Below are positions 58,369 through 64,000 of a stretch of 64,000 nucleotides of DNA, piece after piece. Below the pieces are notes generated by a model. That model was not told the DNA's origin. It made no database searches and worked only from the letters and a program-made list of their open reading frames with translations. The first letter of the stretch is position 1. Each line of letters starts with the position of its first letter. Source of the stretch: an uncultured Porphyromonadaceae bacterium (GTDB lineage: Bacteria > Bacteroidota > Bacteroidia > Bacteroidales > Muribaculaceae); the NCBI GenBank assembly GCA_900548975.1, contig URMS01000007.1, positions 62,001-126,000 of the forward strand. Direction: 5' to 3'. The position numbers were made by a program, and so were the translations under genes.

Positions 58369-58376
58369 TAAATTTG
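58369..58376 (+). promoter_or_regulatory. putative -7 box immediately before the M64 start codon
   Basis: TAAATTTG ends 4 bases before the ATG at 58381. With the usual distance to the start of transcription, the mRNA would begin at or very near the ATG. Confidence 0.5.
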
Positions 58377-58380
58377 CAGC

Positions 58381-59700
58381 ATGAAAAAGATACTGACATT
58401 ATTGGCGGTCGCGGTCACGGTATTCGGCGCATCGGCAGTGGATTTCGACAAATATTTTGCCGACAGCACCCTGAGGGTGGACTATGTTTTCGGGGGCATG
58501 GCCGGCAATGCCGCCGTGATGCTCGATACATCGGTCAAGACACCCGGGTGGGCCGGCCGGCGCCATCATCTCGACAGTACGCCGCTGGCCGGAAACGGAT
58601 CTGTGACAGTGCGCAACCCCTCGACCGGCGATACGCTGTATATGAACACATTCTCGTCGCTTTTCCAGGAATGGCTGGCCACAGACGAGGCGCAGCACAC
58701 ACCGCGCTCTTTCGAAAATTCGTTTCTGGTCCCGCTGCCGAAGGACGAGGCCGATATCGAGCTGACGCTCTACGATAACCGCCGCGACACAATAGCACGA
58801 CATATCTTCCGCTATAGTCCTGCCGACGAACTTGTGGCGGTGCGCGGCGACACCGCACTTCCGCATGTATATGTGCACCGGGGCGCCGACCCGGCAAAGG
58901 CCATCGATGTGGCCATACTTGCCGAAGGCTACCGGGCCGAAGAGATGGATTCCTTTCTGGTGCACGCCCGGCGGATAGCCGATGAAATACTGTCGTACGA
59001 GCCCTATGCCTCGCACCGCGACAGATTCAATTTCGTGGCCGTGATGTCGCCGTCGGCCGACAGCGGAGTGAGCATACCCCTCGACCGTGACTGGAAAAAC
59101 ACGGCTTTCGGCGCGCATTTCAGCACCTTCCATTCGCCACGCTATCTCACCGTGCCGAGGGTGCACGCCCTGCACCGCGCTCTCGAAGGCATACCCTACG
59201 AACATGTGATGATTCTTGTGAATACCGACCGCTATGGCGGCGGAGGCATATACAACAGCTATCACATATCGGCAGCCCGCAATGCTCTGACGCTTACGGT
59301 GTCGGTGCATGAATTCGGCCACAGTTTCGGTGGCCTTGCCGATGAATATTTCTACGACGGCGAGGAAGACAGCACTTATCCCATCGACATCGAGCCCTGG
59401 GAGCCGAACATAAGCACGCTTGTGGATTTCGGCTCGAAATGGGAGGATATGATCGACCCGGGAACACCGGTGCCTACGCCGTGGACAGACAAGGGCGGCA
59501 CACGCGAAGAGCGCATGAAGGAGGCGCCCGCCACCGCCAGTCCGGAGGTGACAGGAGTGTATGAGGGAGGCGGTTACCGCTCGCACGGCGTATACCGGCC
59601 GGCGGTGACATGCCGCATGCGCGACAATTATTATCCGTCGTTTTGCCCGGTGTGCCGTCGGGCCATTCTTCGTGTGATAGATTTTTATACTTCGGAATAA
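58381..59700 (+). CDS. M64 family (IgA peptidase-type) zinc metallopeptidase, exported
   Basis: A 439-residue exported metallopeptidase with signal peptide MKKILTLLAVAVTVFGASA. An N-terminal beta domain (about 25-150) precedes the M64 catalytic domain (about 165-435): AIDVAILAEGYRAEEMDSF, RDRFNFVAVMSPSADSGVSIP, and the zinc site HEFGHSFGGLADEY beginning at His310. M64 includes Clostridium ramosum IgA protease, but most Bacteroidetes members have no proven substrate. It should act in the periplasm or outside the cell. No CTD sorting domain is present. Confidence 0.92.
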   Translation: MKKILTLLAVAVTVFGASAVDFDKYFADSTLRVDYVFGGMAGNAAVMLDTSVKTPGWAGRRHHLDSTPLAGNGSVTVRNPSTGDTLYMNTFSSLFQEWLATDEAQHTPRSFENSFLVPLPKDEADIELTLYDNRRDTIARHIFRYSPADELVAVRGDTALPHVYVHRGADPAKAIDVAILAEGYRAEEMDSFLVHARRIADEILSYEPYASHRDRFNFVAVMSPSADSGVSIPLDRDWKNTAFGAHFSTFHSPRYLTVPRVHALHRALEGIPYEHVMILVNTDRYGGGGIYNSYHISAARNALTLTVSVHEFGHSFGGLADEYFYDGEEDSTYPIDIEPWEPNISTLVDFGSKWEDMIDPGTPVPTPWTDKGGTREERMKEAPATASPEVTGVYEGGGYRSHGVYRPAVTCRMRDNYYPSFCPVCRRAILRVIDFYTSE

Positions 59701-59705
59701 TGCCG

Positions 59706-59713
59706 TAAATTTG
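59706..59713 (+). promoter_or_regulatory. putative -7 box for the RNA methyltransferase gene
   Basis: TAAATTTG, 23 bases before the ATG at 59737. No clear -33. Confidence 0.5.
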
Positions 59714-59736
59714 CAGTCGGAAAATAAGAAGTTTAT

Positions 59737-61191
59737 ATGAACCCTACATTCGATATGGTGGCCAAGACTTTCCAGGGACTGGAAGAAGTGCTGGCCGAAG
59801 AGCTCCGTGGACTCGGCGCGGAAAATGTGATGCCCGGTAAGCGCATGGTAAGTTTTACAGGCGACAAAGCCATGCTGTACAAAGCCAATATGTGCTGCCG
59901 CACGGCATTGCGCATACTCAAACCCATCTACACCTTCCGTGCCTCGGACCCCGACAGCCTCTATGAGGCCGTCAAGGGCTTCGACTGGGCCACATTGCTC
60001 GATGAGTCGAAGACCTTTGCCATCGACACGACGGTGTATAGCGACGAGTTCCGCAACTCCCAGTTCGTGACATATCGTGTGAAGGATGCTATCGTCGACT
60101 GGTTCCGCGACCACAATGACGACGGTCGCCGTCCAGGCGTGCGCATCGAGGGCGCCGATATTATGCTAAATGTGCATATCTCGGGCCACGACGTCACCAT
60201 ATCGCTCGATTCGTCGGGCGAGTCGCTGCACAAGCGCGGCTGGCGCAAGGCCCAGACCGAGGCGCCCATCAACGAGGTGCTTGCCGCCGGCATGATACTG
60301 ATGAGCGGATGGCGCGGCGAAACGCCCTTTGTCGACCCCATGTGCGGTTCGGGCACATTTGTGATCGAGGCAGCACTCATTGCCGCCGGCATCGCCCCCG
60401 GCATATACCGCAAGCATTTCGCCTTCGAGACCTGGCCCGATTTCGACCCCGAGCTTCTCGAAAGCATATATAACGACGACTCGGCCGAGCGCGAGGTGAC
60501 CGTGCCTATTGTCGGCGCCGACATACAGCGCCGTGCCATAGAGATATCGCTCGAAAACGCCAGAAACGCAGGCGTCGACCGCTACATCACCTTCGAGAAG
60601 AAACCGATGGAGGACTGGACGGCAGCACCGCAGCCGGGCGGCGTGCTCATGACCAATCCGCCCTACGGCAAGCGTATCACCGCCGACGACATGAACGCGC
60701 TCTACAGCACCATAGGCACGAAGCTGAAGCATGTATTCCAGGGATATCATGCCTGGATAATAGGTTATCAGGACGAGTATTTCCACGAAATCGGCCTGGC
60801 ACCGTCGCAGAAGATAGCCCTCAACAACGGCGGTCTCGACTGCGAGCTGCGCGAATATGTGATCTTCGAGGGCACAAAGCGCAATTTCCGCGCCGGCGGA
60901 GGCAAGATCAAGGAAGAGCGCCAGGCTCCCGAACGCAAGGCCGCGCCCAAGGGCCGCAAAGACGGCGAACGCCGCCGCGACGACCGCAAGCCCCGCCGCG
61001 ACGACCGCAAGGACGCCGACCGTCGCCCCTACACCCGCAAGCCGCGCACCGACGAGGAGGCTCCGGAACAGAAGGAACGCCGTCCGTTCGACATGAAGCG
61101 CCTTGGCCGCACGCCGTCCATATCGGCCGACAAGGAAATAGTGGTAAACCGCCCGGCATGGCGCGTCCGCAAGAAAAATAACAAAGAATGA
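59737..61191 (+). CDS. THUMP domain class I SAM-dependent RNA methyltransferase (RlmL/Trm-like)
   Basis: A 484-residue methyltransferase. Residues about 1-160 carry the ferredoxin-like/THUMP part (FQGLEEVLAEELRGLGAE), followed by the RlmL-type Rossmann domain with FVDPMCGSGTFVIEAALIA (about 203-221), GADIQRRAIEISLENARNAG and the catalytic NPPYGKRI (about 307-314). It most likely methylates N2 of a guanosine in 23S rRNA or tRNA. Residues about 385-465 are an Arg/Lys/Asp-rich disordered tail (RRDDRKPRRDDRKD) that is not part of the core enzyme. A word repeat starts just after the stop. Confidence 0.92.
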   Translation: MNPTFDMVAKTFQGLEEVLAEELRGLGAENVMPGKRMVSFTGDKAMLYKANMCCRTALRILKPIYTFRASDPDSLYEAVKGFDWATLLDESKTFAIDTTVYSDEFRNSQFVTYRVKDAIVDWFRDHNDDGRRPGVRIEGADIMLNVHISGHDVTISLDSSGESLHKRGWRKAQTEAPINEVLAAGMILMSGWRGETPFVDPMCGSGTFVIEAALIAAGIAPGIYRKHFAFETWPDFDPELLESIYNDDSAEREVTVPIVGADIQRRAIEISLENARNAGVDRYITFEKKPMEDWTAAPQPGGVLMTNPPYGKRITADDMNALYSTIGTKLKHVFQGYHAWIIGYQDEYFHEIGLAPSQKIALNNGGLDCELREYVIFEGTKRNFRAGGGKIKEERQAPERKAAPKGRKDGERRRDDRKPRRDDRKDADRRPYTRKPRTDEEAPEQKERRPFDMKRLGRTPSISADKEIVVNRPAWRVRKKNNKE

Positions 61192-61268
61192 TGAATTAAG
61201 GCATCGACACAATTCATAATTCATAATTTAGAACAGCATAATTCATAATCCATAATTCATAATTTTTA
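61190..61268. repeat. ATTATGAATT word repeat after the RNA methyltransferase gene
   Basis: GATGAATTAAGG, then CAATTCATAATTCATAATTTAG, then CATAATTCATAATCCATAATTCATAATTT up to 3 bases before the purD ATG. Mostly in the reverse orientation (ATTCATAATT), so only a short forward arm is available for pairing. Confidence 0.75.
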
Positions 61269-61271
61269 AAG

Positions 61272-62549
61272 ATGAATGTACTTTTGCTCGGCAGCGGCGG
61301 TCGTGAATGCGCCCTGGCCTGGAAACTTAGCCAAAGCCCGCTGATGGGCAAATTCTTCATTGCTCCCGGCAATGCCGGCACAGCAGCCTATGGTGTCAAT
61401 TTGCCGCTCAAGCCCACCGATTTTCAGGCAGTGGCGCAGGCTGTGAAAGACAACGGTATCGACCTGGTGATAGCCGGCAACGAGGATCCTCTCGTGCTGG
61501 GCCTTCGCGAATATCTCGCATCTTACCCCGACACAGCTGTTTCGTCGGTGCTCATGCTCGGTCCGGGCAAGGAAGGCGCCGCTCTCGAGGGCTCGAAGGA
61601 CTTCGCCAAGGGATTTATGGCGCGCCATGGCATACCGACGGCACGCTATTTAACCGTCACAGCAGACAATGTGGAGGAGGGCGACCGTTTCCTCGAAAGT
61701 CTCTCTGCCCCCTATGTGCTCAAGGCCGACGGCCTGGCAGCCGGCAAGGGCGTGCTGATAGTGCCGACCCTCGATGAGGCCAAGGCCGATCTGCGCACCA
61801 TGCTCGCAGGCCAGTTCGGCGCCGCCTCGGCGACCGTGGTGATAGAGGAATTCCTGTCGGGCATAGAGTGCTCGGTATTCGTGCTCACCGACGGTTCGGG
61901 CCGCTATATCATACTCCCCGAAGCAAAGGACTATAAGCGTGTCGGCGAAGGCGATACCGGCCTCAATACAGGCGGTATGGGCGCAGTCAGCCCGGTGCCC
62001 TTCTGTACTCCCGAATTTATGGAGAAGGTGCGCACACGCATCGTGGAGCCTACCGTCGAAGGCCTGCGTGCCGAAAACATCGACTACCGCGGCTTCATAT
62101 TCCTCGGCCTCATCAACTGCGGCGGCGACCCCTATGTGATAGAATACAACGTGCGCATGGGCGACCCCGAGACTGAGGTGGTGATGCCGCGCATCGCCTC
62201 CGACCTTCTGCCTGTGGCCCTGGCTGCCGCAAAGGGCAATATCGAAGGCTGCACCATCGAAGCCGATCCGCGCACGGCGGTGACCGTGATGGCTGTGTCG
62301 GGCGGCTACCCCGGCGACTATGCCAAGGGTCTGGCCATCGGCGGCTGTCTCGCTCCCGAAAATTCCATAGTGTTCCATGCCGGCACCAAGGCCGATCCTG
62401 AGCTTGTCACCGCCGGCGGCCGCGTGCTTGCCGTGACATCCTACGGCTCCGACATACTGTCGGCTGCCGGACAGTCGTATACTTCTCTTGCCGACATACA
62501 CTTCGACGGAATGTATTTCCGTCGCGATATCGGTAAAGATCTCATTTAA
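61272..62549 (+). CDS. purD: phosphoribosylamine--glycine ligase
   Basis: A 425-residue ATP-grasp enzyme that joins glycine to 5-phosphoribosylamine in purine synthesis. The N-terminal LLLGSGGRECALAWKL, the ATP-grasp region with KADGLAAGKGVLIVPTL and VIEEFLSGIECSV, and the metal-binding EYNVRMGDPETEVV are all present; the length is standard. Its stop overlaps the next start as TAATG. No other purine gene is in the window. Confidence 0.96.
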   Translation: MNVLLLGSGGRECALAWKLSQSPLMGKFFIAPGNAGTAAYGVNLPLKPTDFQAVAQAVKDNGIDLVIAGNEDPLVLGLREYLASYPDTAVSSVLMLGPGKEGAALEGSKDFAKGFMARHGIPTARYLTVTADNVEEGDRFLESLSAPYVLKADGLAAGKGVLIVPTLDEAKADLRTMLAGQFGAASATVVIEEFLSGIECSVFVLTDGSGRYIILPEAKDYKRVGEGDTGLNTGGMGAVSPVPFCTPEFMEKVRTRIVEPTVEGLRAENIDYRGFIFLGLINCGGDPYVIEYNVRMGDPETEVVMPRIASDLLPVALAAAKGNIEGCTIEADPRTAVTVMAVSGGYPGDYAKGLAIGGCLAPENSIVFHAGTKADPELVTAGGRVLAVTSYGSDILSAAGQSYTSLADIHFDGMYFRRDIGKDLI

Positions 62550-63532
62550 TGCTCAAGCCGGCTCTTCTCACAAGCATACTCCACAGCCGCGGTACCGCTG
62601 TAGTACTGGCGGCTGTGGCTGTGTTGTTTTTCTGGCTGTACTATGCCTCGGGGCTTACCGTGCATATATCGGGTGACAAGGGTGTGGCGCTACCGTCGGC
62701 CAACGAATGGATAGCGCCGGGCGCTCTGGACTTCGCGGCATCGATAGCCGCCTACGGTCTGTCGCTATTCCTGATGATACTGATATGCCGGATATACAAC
62801 GTGCTCCGCTCTATGACATGGCTCCATGTGGGGCTTTTCAGCCTCATGCAGGCGGCCACGCCCGGGCTTGACGTGCAGATCTACACCGGCAGTGTGATGC
62901 TGCCTGTGGTCGAGGTGTGCGTGCTGTTGCTGCTGGGCACCTACCGGCAGCCGCGGGCTTCGGGACCGATATTCCTCATATTCTGCCTGCTGTCGTTCTT
63001 TGCCGCCACTCAGTACTGCTATATAGTATACATGCTTGTGTTTCTGATGGGTTGCGCGCAGATGCAGGTATTCAACGGGCGCACTCTCGTGGCCGCGCTC
63101 ATAGGTGTGGTCACGCCGTGGTGGATAATGCTGGGCTTCGGCATAATCACCCCCGCCGACATCCATCTGCCCAGTTTCGCGGGCGTATTCACGCTCATCG
63201 ACTTCAGCGACACCTTCATGCTTCTGTCGACCGTCGGTCTGACGGCACTGCTGATTGTGCTGTCGCTTGTACTGAATGTATTCCGCACCATAGCCTACAA
63301 TGCGCGCGCCCGCGCTGTAAACGGTGTTTTCACGGTCCTGTCGCTTGTTACGCTGCTTGCCTGCTGTGTGGACTATCATAATCTCATATCATATATACCT
63401 CTTCTCAATTTTTGCGCCGCGCTGCAGGTGTCGCACTATTTCGCCACTCACCGTGCCGAGAAATCGTGTTTCGCCATCCTGCCTGTTATGGTTGCATATA
63501 TCGCCATCTACATATGTCAAAGAGTGATATAA
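62549..63532 (+). CDS. polytopic membrane protein of unknown function (DUF6427-like)
   Basis: A 327-residue protein with about nine hydrophobic segments (for example at about 16-36, 60-85, 110-130, 140-165 and 300-325). I recognise a general resemblance to DUF6427 membrane proteins often found between purD and pdxB in Bacteroidetes, but cannot confirm it. There are no catalytic motifs. The ATG overlaps the purD stop as TAATG and its own end overlaps pdxB by 19 bases, so the three genes are cotranslated. Confidence 0.75.
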   Translation: MLKPALLTSILHSRGTAVVLAAVAVLFFWLYYASGLTVHISGDKGVALPSANEWIAPGALDFAASIAAYGLSLFLMILICRIYNVLRSMTWLHVGLFSLMQAATPGLDVQIYTGSVMLPVVEVCVLLLLGTYRQPRASGPIFLIFCLLSFFAATQYCYIVYMLVFLMGCAQMQVFNGRTLVAALIGVVTPWWIMLGFGIITPADIHLPSFAGVFTLIDFSDTFMLLSTVGLTALLIVLSLVLNVFRTIAYNARARAVNGVFTVLSLVTLLACCVDYHNLISYIPLLNFCAALQVSHYFATHRAEKSCFAILPVMVAYIAIYICQRVI

Positions 63533-64000
63533 ATCTTATTGTCGAGGCAAACGTGCCATTTGTGCGCGGGCTGCTCGACCCCTATGCGACGGTAAAATAT
63601 CTGCGCCCCGAGGAGATAACTCCCGACGAGGTGCGCAGCTGCGACGGTATGATTATCCGCACTCGTACTCGCTGCGACGAGGGTCTGCTGGTGCGCTCGC
63701 GCTGCAAGCTTGTGGCTACGGCCACCATAGGCACCGACCATATCAACCTCGATTACTGCCGGCGTACCGGCGTGACGGTGGTCAATGCGCCCGGCTGCAA
63801 TGCCGCCGCCGTGGCCCAGTATGTGATGTCGTCGGTGCTCAATGTCATCAACCGCCCGCTCCAGTCCTACACCATGGCAATTGTCGGTGTGGGCCATGTG
63901 GGCTCGATAGTGGAGCGCTGGGCAAAAGCATTCGACATGCGTGTGCTCCGCTACGACCCGCCGCGGCAGCGTGCCGAGGGCGGCGATGACTGGGCAGATC
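63514..64000 (+). CDS. pdxB: 4-phosphoerythronate dehydrogenase (partial)
   Basis: The first 162 residues of an NAD-dependent D-2-hydroxyacid dehydrogenase. IIRTRTRCDEGLL, LVATATIGTDHINLDYC, VVNAPGCNAAAVAQYVMS and the nucleotide-binding VGVGHVGS (about 129-136) identify PdxB, the second step of the DXP-dependent pyridoxal phosphate pathway. The rest, including the C-terminal dimerisation domain, lies beyond the right edge. It overlaps the previous gene by 19 bases. Confidence 0.9.
   Translation, partial: MSKSDINLIVEANVPFVRGLLDPYATVKYLRPEEITPDEVRSCDGMIIRTRTRCDEGLLVRSRCKLVATATIGTDHINLDYCRRTGVTVVNAPGCNAAAVAQYVMSSVLNVINRPLQSYTMAIVGVGHVGSIVERWAKAFDMRVLRYDPPRQRAEGGDDWAD

Overview
The window looks like chromosomal DNA of a GC-rich member of the Bacteroidales, most likely Muribaculaceae. 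The pointers are recurrent promoters of the Bacteroidetes type (-7 box TAnnTTTG, sometimes with a TTTG/TTG about 20 bp upstream), the PorX response regulator, secreted proteins with type IX-like C-terminal domains, a TonB-dependent receptor, and families such as DUF4199, DUF4876, DUF6850, GH97 and GH106. The family assignment is inference; no rRNA, tRNA, CRISPR or insertion sequence was seen.

Layout. 1-1959: start of a nitroreductase, a polyprenyl-type GT2 glycosyltransferase and a DUF4199 membrane protein (all minus). 2195-5539: a large secreted multidomain protein. 5651-6928: an AAA ATPase whose promoter boxes lie inside two palindromes. 7146-9380: three consecutive FKBP prolyl isomerases, one cytoplasmic, one exported, one lipoprotein. 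9509-12244: a GH78 rhamnosidase. 12524-17304: an RsiV-like lipoprotein and a C10 cysteine protease followed in the same transcription unit by two nearly identical serpins. 17826-24534: korA-korB, a GH172 protein, yqeY, serS and rbfA. 24692-28285: an FtsX-like permease, a radical SAM protein and an AT-richer AlbA/Schlafen-type regulator. 28464-36560: a tightly overlapping chain porX-tsaE-birA-membrane protein-two glycosyltransferases-GH97. 36774-41706: GH106 rhamnosidase and an AbiE-type toxin-antitoxin pair. 41923-51343: a small secreted protein, then (minus) a TonB receptor-DUF4876 lipoprotein-DUF6850 barrel set followed by an M16 zinc peptidase. 51520-53296: a secreted protein with a one-base frameshift in its signal peptide. 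53555-64000: mfd, an alpha/beta hydrolase, an M64 metallopeptidase, a THUMP RNA methyltransferase, purD, a membrane protein and the start of pdxB.

Genes that probably work together are KorA with KorB, AbiEi with AbiEii, the C10 protease with its adjacent serpins, the TonB receptor with its two downstream partners, and PorX with the two secreted C-terminal-domain proteins.

The most unusual feature is between the genes. At eight places there are short degenerate word repeats (TTAGGA-, ATTATGAATT-, AAAGTTAAG- and GGTGAA-based), most of them followed by their own reverse complement so that they can fold into long imperfect hairpins. Several carry a similar box (AAGATAATAG-like or GGCGATTG-like) at the turn. 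In addition there is a separate REP-like palindromic element in three copies, one of which has its core flipped relative to its flanks.
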